Part shown: positions 12,300 to 23,174 of the stretch, piece by piece
Position numbering within the stretch: position 1 is the first letter of the stretch
Layout of the letters: every line of letters starts with the position of its first letter
Program-made: the position numbers and the translations under genes
Notes under the pieces: generated by a model
The model's input: the letters and a program-made list of their open reading frames with translations, nothing else
Told to the model about the DNA's origin: nothing
Databases searched by the model: none
Assembly: GCA_026075535.2 (NCBI GenBank)
Contig: AP026541.1
Location: 11,408,001 to 11,472,000 of the forward strand
Direction: 5' to 3'
From: Tricholoma matsutake
Lineage: Eukaryota; Basidiomycota; Agaricomycetes; Agaricales; Tricholomataceae
Length of the DNA stretch: 64,000 nt

Positions 12300-13367
12300 T
12301 ATTTGTATAACTGTCTTAAAATAAAGTATCTTAGTCATTTCTCAAGGCATCAAGAACACACCACCAATCCCAAATTCAGCCCAAAATTCAATGCAGAAAT
12401 TCACTGAAGCCTTGTCAGAAATTCACATTGTTGACCTAGCCCAAACTGTTTGAAATTCCTATCGTTGTTGAAGTGAAAAATCATCCCATATATTTCAGCC
12501 ACTCTTGGTATGTTATTCCACCACAGCAACTTGGCATAAAAAGTAGAAATATACTGTATATGAAATTCATACCTTAAGTGTTTGGAACAATGCAGCTGGA
12601 AAGTCATCCCAAATTCATCTGCCCTTAATTCAGCCATATATATTATGAAATCAGGGTTTCTCAAACTAAACAGATGAAAAACAGGCCCCGCTGGGTTCAC
12701 AGTGAGTAGGGTTTGCCATTGAGTGAGGTTGATACTTACAATGATAGGGAATGTGGTGGGTGATGTCATGGTCAGGACACACACTCAGCTTTTACCATAT
12801 TGAGATTATTTTTCCACCACCAAAATTTTTCAATGTAAGTACAATGAAACAATGACACTGCACCTAGCATGGTAGCAATTTCAGCCATTTAAGCACCAAA
12901 ATGTGAATTTTCTAACTTAAATGGCTGAATTCATGGTAGATGAATTTGGGATGAATTTTCACCCTGTATATTCAAGCCATTTACAGTATAGAATTCATGT
13001 GTATTATTTTACAAATTTTCCATATGTCAATGGGATGAAATTTCAGAATGAAATGTATGGGATGGTTTAATCCAACAGGAAGGTATGAACTTCATCTGAA
13101 AGACAGGATATTTTTGTATGTGATTTTCTGACATCTAGGGAATGTTTTTAATCTAAAAGGGGAGTATGAATTTCAGCCATCCAAGGGATGGTGTTCATAT
13201 GTGCTACCTTACAAAAATTTCTTAACCTAATGGGATGAAATTTCATTATACAAAGGGATGAGATACAGGGGATGATTTTAATCCAAGATGAGGGCATGGA
13301 TTTTCAACCATCTAACATATGAACTTTCATCAAGTTTTTCCACAATTTATGGGATAATATTTCCTGC
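12300..13367. repeat. AT-rich degenerate repeat tract
   Basis: Recurring words GGGATGAAATTTCA, TTCAGCCAT and AAATTCA appear at irregular 60 to 200 bp spacing (for example near 13030, 13230 and 13350). A 13 bp-stem hairpin, TCAGCCATTTAAG with CTTAAATGGCTGA, sits at about 12880-12933. The same kind of sequence resumes after Copia-1 at 25335-25560, so the retrotransposon inserted into it. It could be the non-coding 3' part of the Plavaka element or an independent degenerate satellite. Confidence 0.5.
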
Positions 13368-13672
13368 TGTTGAAAATCACACTGTGAGCACACGTGGACA
13401 CTGTATTACCAGATATGGTCTCTGGCACATTTTCAATGTGTGCACTATATTTGGCATGTCCCTTTGAGGTGCATGTTTGTATGCATGCCATTGATTTCTT
13501 TATACCTCATCCTTTCCTTCTCTACAATACTTATATATATACAGTAGACAGTTACCCAACCACCTCAGTCACTTGTACAGAGACTGAGGTGAGTACCGTC
13601 ATACTTAGATGCAAGTTTTTACTTACTGTACCAATAGTTTGATCTTGTTTATACTAGGATTGACTTTCTATA
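13368..13672 (+). repeat. Copia-1 5' LTR
   Basis: 305 bp, TGTTG to TTCTATA. Contains a TATATATATACAG box near 13531 and the CACTTGTACAGAGACTG word. Compared with the 3' LTR it lacks one of two copies of a 62 bp internal repeat. Confidence 0.95.
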
Positions 13673-13688
13673 GGATATGGGCCACTCC
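13673..13688 (+). promoter_or_regulatory. Copia-1 primer binding site, half-tRNA type
   Basis: GGATATGGGCCACT directly follows the LTR. It is one base from GGTTATGGGCC, which is complementary to the anticodon arm (GGCCCAUAACC) of an initiator Met tRNA. This is the internal half-tRNA priming used by hemivirus-type Copia elements; the mismatch is probably decay. Confidence 0.65.
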
Positions 13689-13877
13689 TGTTGCACTTAG
13701 ATGATGATAAAAAATATCCTAGCCACTCGATGTTTACCTACATCATTTTTGATTGGTCTGCCCGATCACTAGATCTCGGATCACATATTAATGGAATTGG
13801 GACTCATTCCCTCCACTTTGTCTTTCAAACACTTTCTGTTTGCCACCCCTACTACTCTTTTCATGAGTATTTTCACT

Positions 13878-14271
13878 ATGACTACTGAAACCAGCCCACC
13901 ATCCATTTCCCTTATCAAATTATCTGTTCAATACTCCAGGGAGAAGCTCGACAAGCTCAAATCCAACTACAAAGAGTGGTGTGATGAAATCACTATTGCC
14001 CTCTCCTTGAATGGCCTTTATGAATATGTCACTGGCAACATCACTGAACCTACATCTATGGAACTGCATGCTCTTGCCAACTGGAAGGTTAACTCGCACT
14101 TTGCATACACCTTTTTAGCCTCCAGCATCTCCCTTCCAAGTGTCCTGTCATCGACATCAAGAAGGGCCCTGATGTCAATTGGACAACACTCAGGGACCAT
14201 CATCAGAAAGAAGGGCTGGTCTGCCAGGTTCAATTACTACAGCAGGCACTTTCTATTCAGTGCACAAAGGA
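13878..14271 (+). pseudogene. Copia-1 gag, 5' part
   Basis: Starts M-T-T-E-T and continues with SISLIKLSVQYSREKLDKLK, NYKEWCDEITIALSLNGLY and TSMELHALANWKVN, the N-terminal gag of this Copia family (Copia-2 has a close copy at 28962). A frame change lies near 14140. The Gypsy-1 insertion at 14277 splits the gene, which resumes at 20820. Confidence 0.85.
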
Positions 14272-14276
14272 CATTC

Positions 14277-14942
14277 TGTTATGATTTGTTATCTGGACCC
14301 ACAAGACCGGGCACTTCATTTTTCTGTTCGACTCGACTCACTTCCGATGGGAGACACCTTGACGCATGGCGACTCCATGCACCCGAATCCACTCCCACAC
14401 ACACCGTGGTACGACAACCCCTTTACATGAGGTCCATGACGTCAGACCCTCACAATCGACATGCTGCGCTGCAGCATGTCCTTGACATCAGATCCTTGAC
14501 ATCGGATGCCTCATGCAAGGCATGAGGCCTATTGTTTCTATTGTTCTTGTCTATATTTACCTGATAAGCATCTCACCTTCCGATTGGACGATAGATAGTC
14601 CTGGAATAGTATATAAGCTGTAGCTACACTCTGTGTATTCTCCAGCTTGACCTAATTCAAATAACGGTCTTAGACTCAACCAGAACACTCGACAGCTTAG
14701 GAAGCCCCTAGCTGTGATAACTTGAACTCGACAGTTGGAAAGCCTCCAACTGTGATACACGAACCGACGGTCTACTCAGAAAGCCTCTGAGTATGGATAG
14801 CCGTATCGACTTAGGAAGCACCAAGTCCTGAATAGAACCCGATACAGTAAGAAAGCCTCTTACTGCAAGAACTGATACAGTTGGAAAGCCTCCAACTGCA
14901 ACATATGAAGACTAGGCTGAGTTGAGACCTATAGTCTTAACA
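14277..14942 (+). repeat. Gypsy-1 5' LTR
   Basis: 666 bp. Contains a TATATAAGC promoter box near 14611, followed by an array of six hairpins (14693-14898). It is 95 bp longer than the 3' LTR; the extra block lies between two CATGAGG words (14427 and 14521), so the 3' copy looks like a deletion between short direct repeats. Confidence 0.95.
14693..14898 (+). other. Array of six hairpins with constant AAGCC loop and varying stems
   Basis: Hairpins at 14693-14714, 14732-14752, 14773-14793, 14808-14827, 14845-14865 and 14878-14898. Loops are AAGCC (AAGCA in the fourth). Left arms are CAGCTTAGG, CAGTTGGA, TACTCAGA, GACTTAGG, CAGTAAGA and CAGTTGGA, each matched by its own complementary right arm; the first and fourth carry one bulged base at the same place. 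Different stem sequences with base pairing kept point to selection on structure. The array lies downstream of the TATA box, so it would be in the transcribed leader (R/U5) and at the 3' end of the RNA. Confidence 0.9.
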
Positions 14943-14978
14943 AAAGGTCAAGCTGATCTACGAAGTCCACCTACCTAG

Positions 14979-16067
14979 GTGCAGACACAATGTCTTTCAG
15001 ACAAAGCCCAGACAGGAGCATCATCATTAGGAAGAACCCCATGGTATAGATACCAGGGTCGACTAGTACAATACTCGGAACCAGCACAGAAGTGGTTCTC
15101 AAGGAGAACCAGTGATGAAGAACCCCGATACCTCGACAAAGAGGATTTTAGACCCTTCGATAAAGAAGAAACCCCAGAACGAGATCCATTCTCCCTATCC
15201 AACGACAACACCAACATGTCTACCAAACCCACCGCATCTACCAAGGAGATTAGAATCCGAACCCCCTCTGACTTCACAGGGGACCGAACAAGAACTGCAA
15301 AGTTCTTACAAGAAGTAAAACTCTATTTGAGAGTGAACCACGGAATCTATGACACCAATGAAAAGAAAATCATCTTTGCATTGTCATTTATGAACGGAGG
15401 AACCGCTGCACCCTGGGCACAGACATTGGCAGAGAAGGAAGACCTAGGAACATGGTCGACCTTCGAAGTGGCGCTCAAAACAGCATTCACACTGATTGAC
15501 GAAGCTGGCAGAGCCAGGACAGACATGAAAACATTGAAGCAGGGACAGGACCTGGAGGACTACATAGCGCAGTTCCGAATCCTGTGAGAGCAGGTGGGAA
15601 TCAATGATGACACTGCCCTCATCAAGCTCTTCATGGATGGGCTGAACCCAAGACTCCTCAAGAGAGTCTTTAACATGGAAACAATCCCCACCATGTTAGA
15701 AGGGATGATCAACACTGCCTCCAAGTATGACGGACAATGGAGAAGAGCAAGGGCCATAGCTGGGAAGGCACAAGAGGCCTTAGCAAGGAAGCTGCCCAAC
15801 TCCAAATCAAAGGAAGGTCCACTCGAGATTAACCGACTCTCCAATCAAGAGAGGATCAAGCATATGAAGAAGGGATTATGCTTTGTGTGCCACCAACCAG
15901 GACACAGAGCAACCGAACATAAGAAAGGGGAGACAAGGACCAAGGACCGGCCTTTCCCAAAGAACAAAGGCAGAGAAGCCTACTTGAAGATCCGAGCAAT
16001 CATGAAAGAACTCGACGAAGAAGGAAAGGAGAAAGCTCTCACCTTAATAGGGGATGAGGGTTTTTAA
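14979..16067 (+). pseudogene. Gypsy-1 gag
   Basis: Capsid-like protein. Visible: TPSDFTGDRTRTAKFLQEV and FALSFMNGGTAAPWAQ (retrotrans_gag domain), then after a TGA at 15585-15587 (L-R-E, CGA to TGA) DDTALIKLFMDGLNPRLLKR, and a nucleocapsid knuckle CFVCHQPGHRATEH. The knuckle has His instead of the last Cys (C-x2-C-x4-H-x4-H). Ends before 16070. Confidence 0.85.
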
Positions 16068-16084
16068 AGAGGTGGCCTGCCTCA

Positions 16085-16600
16085 ATGCCAGGTACCACCG
16101 AACTCTCTGTCTGCTCTGTATTACTAGCCACTTTGAAGAATCAATCTATGTGTTTAGATATCAAAGTGCTAGGAGCAGGCAGGGGGAAAGCCATCGAAAC
16201 TGAAGCCCTACTCAACTCAGGAGCAGGAGGAATATTCATGAGCCACAAATTCGCAAAAAGTGGCGGATTCGAACTACACCCCCTGGAAAGGACAATCAGG
16301 GTCAAGAACGTAGATGGAACCCCAAACAAGAAGGGGGAGATCTCCCACTACACCAAAGGATTCTTAACGATCAACAGAAGATTGTTCCCAACAACCTTCC
16401 TGATTGCAGGATTAGGGAAAGAATCAGTTATCCTGGGTCTGCCATGGCTCAGAAGAATCAACCCAGTGATCGACTGGAGAATTGGAACCTTCCAATTCCG
16501 AACGACCAACCGAACCCACCCAGAATTCTCATTTGGGAAAGGGAAAACCCTCATCGGAAGGGTGCGAACAGAGAAATCCAACGATGAACCTCTGGCTTGA
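16085..16600 (+). pseudogene. Gypsy-1 aspartic protease, active-site Asp lost
   Basis: Retropepsin fold: EALLNSGAGGIFM is the active-site loop where D-S-G-A is expected. The Asp codon is AAC at 16214-16216, preceded by C, consistent with GAC to AAC at a CpG. The second conserved block, VILGLPWLRRINPVIDW, is intact. The protease cannot be active in this copy. Confidence 0.85.
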
Positions 16601-16642
16601 TGCTGGAGAACAGTCAAAGAAGAAGGGAAGCCATTCAAAGAA

Positions 16643-17122
16643 ATGACAAGAGAGGAGAAACGGGCATGGGCACAAAAGATGGTCGCCCAAGCAAAAGAAA
16701 AGATGGGCCTCAAGACAGAGGCAAAAGAAGAAGAGCGACTTACGTGGCGCCACCTAGCCACTAAAGAACTAGAAAAGCTCGCCCTCGAAAAGAAACGGAG
16801 GAACGAGGAACGGCTAACAAAATGCCGGAAAATTGCCGATAAAGCAAGGCAGATGGGAGAAGCCCTTCAGACTAAGCTGGGAAAGAACACAGTACCCACC
16901 AAAACAAGGAGAGCAACAATCGAAGAAGTGGAGGATGAAGAGATTGCAGTCATGACTCTTCAAGATGCAGAGCCCATTGGGCCACAAGACGAAGAAGACA
17001 CTGGGAAGGAAAACCCAGCACCGGAAAACCACAAACAGGCAAAGGAACAAGCAATGGAACAACTGGAAGGGACACCCGAACTAAAGATCAAAGACAACGA
17101 GCTACTGGTCGCCTACATCTGA
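16643..17122 (+). pseudogene. Gypsy-1 charged linker between protease and RT
   Basis: Lys/Glu-rich, probably coiled-coil or disordered region that includes TIEEVEDEE, a linker motif also present in Gypsy-2. Stops at TGA 17120-17122 where the reading otherwise continues into G-E-P-V-I-G-I-F and the RT. Confidence 0.7.
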
Positions 17123-19042
17123 GGAGAACCTGTCATTGGAATATTTGAACCAGCTAGGACACCGCTGACAGAGGAATATGACGAGCCAAGATACGGATAT
17201 TCTCAGACAACAAAGACAATCTCTCGGATTGTAAAGGCAAAAGGATCACCACGATATGCTTATGGACAAAATATCTGGATTAGGGCAAAGACATCAGTCT
17301 CTCAACACCTGACACATAAGAAGGAAGGAGACCCCAAACAGAAGACCCTAGATGAACTACTCCCCGAACAGTACAAGGAGTACCAACAGATATTTGAAAA
17401 GGAAGCATCGGAACGATTCCCAGAATCAAGACCCTGGGATCATGCAATCGAACTGAAAGTGGACTTTATGGCAAAGGATTGCAGGGTTTACCCATTGTCA
17501 CTGGCAGAACAAAAGAAACTCGACGAAGGCCTACAGAAGGGATACATTCAACCATTGAAATCACCCATGGGATCGCCATTCTTCTTCGTTGCGAAGAAGG
17601 ACTTGGATGCGCTACGACCCTGCCAAGATTACAGGTATTTGAACAATGGAACGATCAAGAATACCTACCTGCTGCCGCTGGTAGGAGACCTGTTGGACAA
17701 ACTGAGAGGGGCGAAATGGTTTACAAAATTGGACATCCGATGGGGATATCACAACGTCAGAATCAAGGACAGAGATCAATGGAAGGCAGCCTTCAAGACA
17801 AATCGGGGGCTGTTTGAACCAATGGTGATGTTCTTCGGATTATGCAACTCACCGGTGACTTTCCAGGCAATGATGAACAAGATATTCCACGACATGATCA
17901 GAGAAGGATGGCTGGTGATTTACATGGATGACATCCTGATATTCTCCAAGGATCAGAACGAACACCAGGAAAGGACAAAGAGAGTACTGCAAAGACTGGC
18001 GGAAAACAACTTATACCTGAAGCCAGAGAAATGCAAGTTTGACATCCACAAAGTGGAATTCTTGGGTCTGATCATCCAACCCAACGAAATTGCCATGGAC
18101 AACACGAAACTGGCAGGTATACAGGATTGGCCAACCCCGACAAACATAAAGGCAGTCAGATCTTTCCTGGGATTTGGAAACTTCTACAGGAAGTTTATCG
18201 GACATTTTGCGGAGACAAGCAGACCACTTAATGAGTTGACAAAGAAGGACAAAATGTTCAACTGGACAACTGAATGCGAACAGGCCTTTCAGACGCTGAA
18301 AAGGAAATTTGCAGAAGCACCAGTACTGCTGATGCCAGACCCAACAAAGCCATTCACGATCGAATCAGACGCCTCAAAACACGCGACAGGAGGAGTGCTG
18401 AGACAAAGGGATACGAATGGAGACTGGCATCCATGTGGATACATATCACATGCACTGACACCAATGGAACGGAACTATGAGATATACGACAGGGAACTTC
18501 TGGTGATAGTACGATCGCTGGAAACTTGGAGACACTACTTGCTGGGTTCAGAACACCTGGTAGTAATCCTCTCAGATCACAAGAACCTAACGTACTTCCG
18601 GACGGCACAGAAACTGAACAGACGACAGGCAAGATGGAGCTTATTCCTATCGGAATTCGACTTGCAACTCGTCCATGTACCTGGATCTCAGATGGTACAG
18701 AGCGATGCGCTATCATGGAGAGCGGACCATATACCAGAAGAAGACAACAATAATGAAGATGTCACAATGCTGCCAGAAACAGTATTTGTGAAATTCATTG
18801 ACACAGAAATGCATGATCTACTTGTGGGTAGTATCATGAAAGATGATCTGGTAAAAAGCGCAATTGAGGCGCTAAAGACAAAAGGAACGCCGCCAATCAA
18901 ATCGGCATTGGAAGATTGGAAAATAGAAGACAGCCTTCTATTCTTCCAAGACAGGTGCTACATCCCAGACAACGGAGATCTATGGAGGAAGCTGGTGCAA
19001 AAATACCACGAAGGAGTAACCAGCGGACACCCAGGACAATAA
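17123..19042 (+). pseudogene. Gypsy-1 reverse transcriptase and RNase H
   Basis: RT blocks: RPCQDYRYLN, KLDIRWGYHNVRIK, VMFFGLCNSP, and the catalytic YMDDILIF, all intact. Then connection LGFGNFYRKFIGHF and RNase H with FTIESDASKHATGGVL, NYEIYDRELLVIV, ILSDHKNL and LVHVPGSQMVQSDALS. The RT/RNase H part is open for 527 codons from 17459. It ends at TAA 19040-19042 just inside the H2C2 integrase zinc finger. Confidence 0.92.
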
Positions 19043-19400
19043 CAGACAATGGAAATGATCAGGAGAGACTACTGGTGGCCAGGAAGAGAAGGTCCTGAGC
19101 CCACTCTCCTATCGACTGAAGTTACCAGAACAGTGGAAAATACACCCGGTATTCCACGCGGCACTTCTTTCCCCATACAAAGAAACCGAGACACATGGAC
19201 TGAACTTCCCAGAACCACCGCCCGATCTGATAGAAGGCAAATCAGAATATGAAGTGGAAGCGATCATCGGACATAAGAAGAAAGGAAGGACCATGCACTT
19301 CTTAGTGAAGTGGGTCAGATACCCAACCTCGGAGAACTCATGGGAGCCCAAGGGAAACCTGAAACATGCCAAGACAATCCTAGGGGCATATAAACAGCGA
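19043..19400 (+). pseudogene. Gypsy-1 integrase remnant and chromodomain
   Basis: The H2C2 finger tail (MIRRDYWWPGREG) is followed, with no integrase core, by LSYRLKLPEQWKIHPVFHA (integrase C-terminal block) in a shifted frame and by a chromodomain, YEVEAIIGHKKKG then FLVKWVRYPTSENSWEP. Some 300 codons holding the D-D-35-E core are missing, so this copy could only move in trans. The chromodomain marks a chromovirus. Confidence 0.85.
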
Positions 19401-19439
19401 TGACAGCTGTAGAACCCCCAAGACCAAGACACCCACCGA

Positions 19440-20194
19440 ACTAACCACAGAAAACTCCCCACCTATCCATGGCAGAACAGACACCCATAATACCCCCCAA
19501 ACGATGATTCACCAAACAATTCTTACAAAACCCAGCAAATGCTGAAACCCTCCACACCCACCTTGCCCATGACCCCTCGAAATACCACCTTGCAAGAATG
19601 TGTTTCTACTACCGAAGCACGATTGATTGAATGAAACACAACCTGGAAGAAGCGATGAACGATGCTGACACCCTCGGAATTGAACAAGTGATCCAAGACA
19701 TGGCTATGCCACAGTCAGACAGACAGAAGGCGGTTGAAAGAAACCCTCACACCCCCATAGATCAAAACAGACAATGACTGACCTCGCCCTCGCCTTACAA
19801 CAGGCAGAAAAACAAAAACAAACCATGAACCACCTCTGGAAACGCCTCCCCCTCTACAAGCAACCAGACGACCCAACCTTTAGAGATCATCGACCTCACG
19901 ACACCCGAACCCGAACCGCAGTCGACCCAGCCACCTTGGTCCCCTCCCCACATGAGGAACGCCAGATGCTTCATCTGCCACCAGGTCGGGCACTTCGGCC
20001 TGATCTGCCAAAAACATATCTGCAAGCACTGCAAGCAACAAGGCCCTGGACATTACAGCCCCGACTGCCCAATGAGGCAGCAGAAAGAACAAGAGGAAGA
20101 GCAGAGGCAATGGGATTTCCTTGAATCAGGGTACGATAATTTTGATGATGACGCGATGGGAAATATGACTGGAGAACCATGCGGGAGAGCCTAG
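19440..20194 (+). pseudogene. Gypsy-1 extra ORF downstream of pol, with two zinc knuckles
   Basis: An ORF (stops near 19507, 19630 and 19774) that starts near M-A-E-Q-T-P and ends with two knuckles: CFICHQVGHFGLIC (C-x2-C-x4-H-x4-C) and CKHCKQQGPGHYSPDC (C-x2-C-x6-H-x4-C), then an acidic tail with ESGYDNFDDDAMG. The knuckle part (19952-20194) is open. It is separate from the gag knuckle and lies between the chromodomain and the purine tract. As I recall, some mushroom Gypsy elements carry a similar third ORF; its role is unknown and a nucleic-acid chaperone is only a guess. Confidence 0.75.
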
Positions 20195-20248
20195 GGGGGA
20201 GCAGATAGTAATTCGAAGTCAGTGACTTTGAAGATAGAAGGGAGGTGA

Positions 20249-20819
20249 TGTTACAATTTGTTATCTGGACCCGCAAGACCGGGCACTTCATTTTTCTGTT
20301 CGACTCGACTCACTTCCGACGGGAGACACCTTGACGCATGGCAACTCCATGCACCCAAATCCACTCCTACACACACCGTGGTACAACAACCCCTTTACAT
20401 GAGGCCTATTGTTTCTATTGTTCTTGTCTATATTTACCTGATAAGCATCTCACCTTCCGATTGGACGATAGATAGTCCTGGAACAGTATATAAGCTGTAG
20501 CTACACTCTGTGTATTCTCCAGCTTGACCTAATTCAAATAATGGTCTTAGACTCAACCAGAACACTCGACAGCTTAGGAAGCCCCTAGCTGTGATAACTT
20601 GAACTTGACAGTTGGAAAGCCTCCAACTGTGATACACGAACCGATGGTCTACTCAGAAAGCCTCTGAGTATGGATAGCCATATCGACTTAGGAAGCACCA
20701 AGTCCCGAATAGAACCCGATACAGTAAGAAAGCCTTTTACTGCAAGAACTGATACAGTTGGGAAGCCTCCAACTGCAACATACGAAGACTAGGCTGAGTT
20801 GAGACCTATAGTCTTAACA
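20249..20819 (+). repeat. Gypsy-1 3' LTR
   Basis: 571 bp, same ends as the 5' LTR. The hairpin array is kept (20570-20775). The last hairpin has CAGTTGGG opposite TCCAACTG, a G-T wobble that keeps the pair, while the fifth has one changed right-arm base (TTTTACTG). The 95 bp block between CATGAGG words is absent. Confidence 0.95.
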
Positions 20820-21230
20820 CATTCCGCTTCCTGAAACAGCAGAGAAGATTTGCACCCTCATAGAACAAGCTTTTGCCATGGGGGATATCAAAGCCGATCT
20901 CCTGTGTTGTATCGCACTCCTTAATTCCCTTAGTGATAACTTCCCTAATGCACGTTCTATCATATCCCACAATATCGCTGCTTCGTTTGACCACTGTTTC
21001 CCCATACAGGTCCAAGGACATTCATTTATTCCTGGAGAATGAACAGTCCTTGCTTGAGAATGATCAGTGCAACAATTCCCACTCCCCTGTTGCTCTCACT
21101 GCTTGTGCTAAACCTTCTACATCATCCAATGTGCCCACATGCAGGAATCTGATTTGTAAAAGAACAGGACACACAACAGAGTACTGTATTAAGCCTGGAG
21201 GGGGTATGGCTGGGAAGACCATTGACAAAT
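20820..21230 (+). pseudogene. Copia-1 gag, 3' part with zinc knuckle
   Basis: Continues the split gag: PLPETAEKICTLIEQAF, NSLSDNFPNARSI, then after stops and a frame change the knuckle region CRNLICKRTGHTTEYC and CIKPGGGMAGKT. One extra residue lies between the first two Cys relative to the usual C-x2-C spacing, another sign of decay. Confidence 0.8.
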
Positions 21231-21720
21231 CTAAGGCAGCTCGTAAGTTGGCTCTCAAAAAGAAAGTGCCAGGATCGAAGATTCCAATCACAGTGAAGGA
21301 TGTCAATGGACATGCATTTACAGTCATGGTTGATTCCGAAGCTGACTCCCCTGCCCTAGGCCCCCACCTCATTCAGAGTTCGCCAGCATTGCCTGTGATC
21401 CTATTCCTGTTGCCACCATTGACAATGTGGAATATGATGGTTGGGTTGTCATTGAGGAGGAGGCAACTACTACCATAGATTGGAATCAACACACTTCCAC
21501 ACCCACCAACAATGCATTCACTGCCGAACCCCTTAATGAGACTCGCTGAACTCCACTCTCCCTTGATGATTACCTGTTTATTGTCAACTCAGGTGCAACT
21601 GTGCATATCTCACCTGATAGAGGTGACTTCCTCACACTTCATCCAACTCCACCCCATTCTGTCAGAGGCATTGGGGGCACTTCAATTGCCGCTGTAAACT
21701 ATGAATAGCCTGAGGTGCAT
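21231..21720 (+). pseudogene. Copia-1 protease region, active-site Asp lost
   Basis: The line FIVNSGATVHISPDRGDF is the Copia protease loop with Asn in place of the catalytic Asp (AAC at 21596-21598, preceded by C, a CpG-type G to A change). Stops and frame changes flank it. Confidence 0.8.
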
Positions 21721-21737
21721 CAATTACTTTATGTAAT

Positions 21738-22840
21738 GTGCTATACATACCACATTTGGCAGTCCGCCTTATCTCTGTGGGTATGCCGGCCAACGACTCC
21801 AATGCCCCAACACATTTTGACAATTCAGAATGTTGGATTGCTGATAAATCCACCAGCGCTGTCATCGCACATGGATCCCAACTCTCCAAGAAACTTTACT
21901 CCCTGAACCTTCACTCCGCCACTGCTGATCATGCATTCACAGTACACAAGTACCCCACCTTGGAGATGTGGCACTGTCGCCTTGGCCATGCAAACTATCA
22001 ATCACTCTGGGATATGGCAATGAAGGGAACGCTCACAGGTGTGCCCATTGTCTCCACTCTTAAGCCACCCAAATGTGAATCCTGTGTGCTGGGTAAACAG
22101 ATGAAGACACCAGTACCAAAGAAGCGTGAAGAAGGGGCTGGTCATAGAGTGACAAGGAAGTTAGAGAAAGTATGGGTGGATCTATTGGGACCACATGCCG
22201 TACAATCACATACTGGAAATTTATATGTTATGGATATTGTTGACAACTATACCTTGTTTCCTTGGTCAATACCCCTTCATAACAAGGATGACTCCTTTTC
22301 TGAACTAAAGGCTTGGGAACTCACCTGAGAAGCTGAGACAGGACTCAAAGTTGGGACGTACATCACTGATAATGGCAAACTGAAATCACATGAAATGGAA
22401 GCCTGGTTGAAGACTCAGGGGACTGATCATCAATTCACAGCCCCTCACACTTTAGCACATATTGGCCGCGTTGAGCCCATGCATCAAACACTTATGGCTA
22501 AAGCACGCACAATGCGAATTTACTCATGTTTGCCACCTTACCTCTGGGATGAGTTCTATCTCATGGCTTCCCACTTACACGCCAAAACCACTACCCATTC
22601 TCTCCAGGGTTGTACCCCTTGGGAACTATGGTTCAAGAGAAAACCAGATTACTCATACCTCTGTGAAATTGGGTGCTGCACTTTTGTTCTCATTCCGAGG
22701 AAGGACAATCCCAAAATATTTGAACAATCAATTGAATGTGTACTGATAGGGTACAATCCAAAGTCCAAGTCATATCGATGTTACAACTGTGCTACACAAA
22801 AAGTCCACAGCTCCTACCATGTAAGGTTCCTCGAAAGTCA
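21738..22840 (+). pseudogene. Copia-1 GAG-pre-integrase and integrase
   Basis: MWHCRLGHANYQSLWDMA with a downstream CESCVLGKQ gives the HHCC-type zinc binding; the core shows VWVDLLGPHA (first Asp), YITDNGKLKS (second Asp) and HIGRVEPMHQTLM (Glu; N-G usual, here I-G). A TGA near 22327 interrupts it. The Copia integrase tail CVLIGYNPKSKSYRCYN and the SSYHVRFLES block follow. Confidence 0.88.
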
Positions 22841-23174
22841 CGACAGCCATTTACCCCCTCCACCCACCAATTTGGAAAGTGACGAACATACTGCAGAGGA
22901 TGAATGCACCCTCAGGCCTTTGTCACTGAATGATGATGATGATGAATCACTCACTGAACACCATCTGCCCAACCATGACAACCATGGCACCATCAATCCA
23001 CCACACCCAGAACCACCACGCTGCTTATTGTGCATACCCATCCCCACTGAGAAACATCCCAGTGGAGGACCAGACATTTCCAGAACTGCAGCAGCTGTTC
23101 AAGAATTGAGGGAGAGCATTACCCAGGTCAAGATGGCACGACAGGAATGAAGGGCAGCCACAGTAGCTGCAAGG

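Larger units (their letters stand above)
14277..20819 (+). mobile_element. Gypsy-1 chromovirus-type LTR retrotransposon, integrase-deleted
   Basis: Inserted in Copia-1 gag with TSD CATTC (14272-14276 and 20820-20824). LTRs TGTTA to CTTAACA. Gag, protease, RT/RNase H and a chromodomain are present, but the integrase core is missing between about 19090 and 19096. A purine tract (AGATAGAAGGGAGGTGA) precedes the 3' LTR. An extra zinc-knuckle ORF lies downstream of pol. Two TGA codons (15585, 17120) replace likely CGA codons. No convincing tRNA 3'-end primer site follows the 5' LTR (the next bases are AAAGGTCAAGC). Confidence 0.95.
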
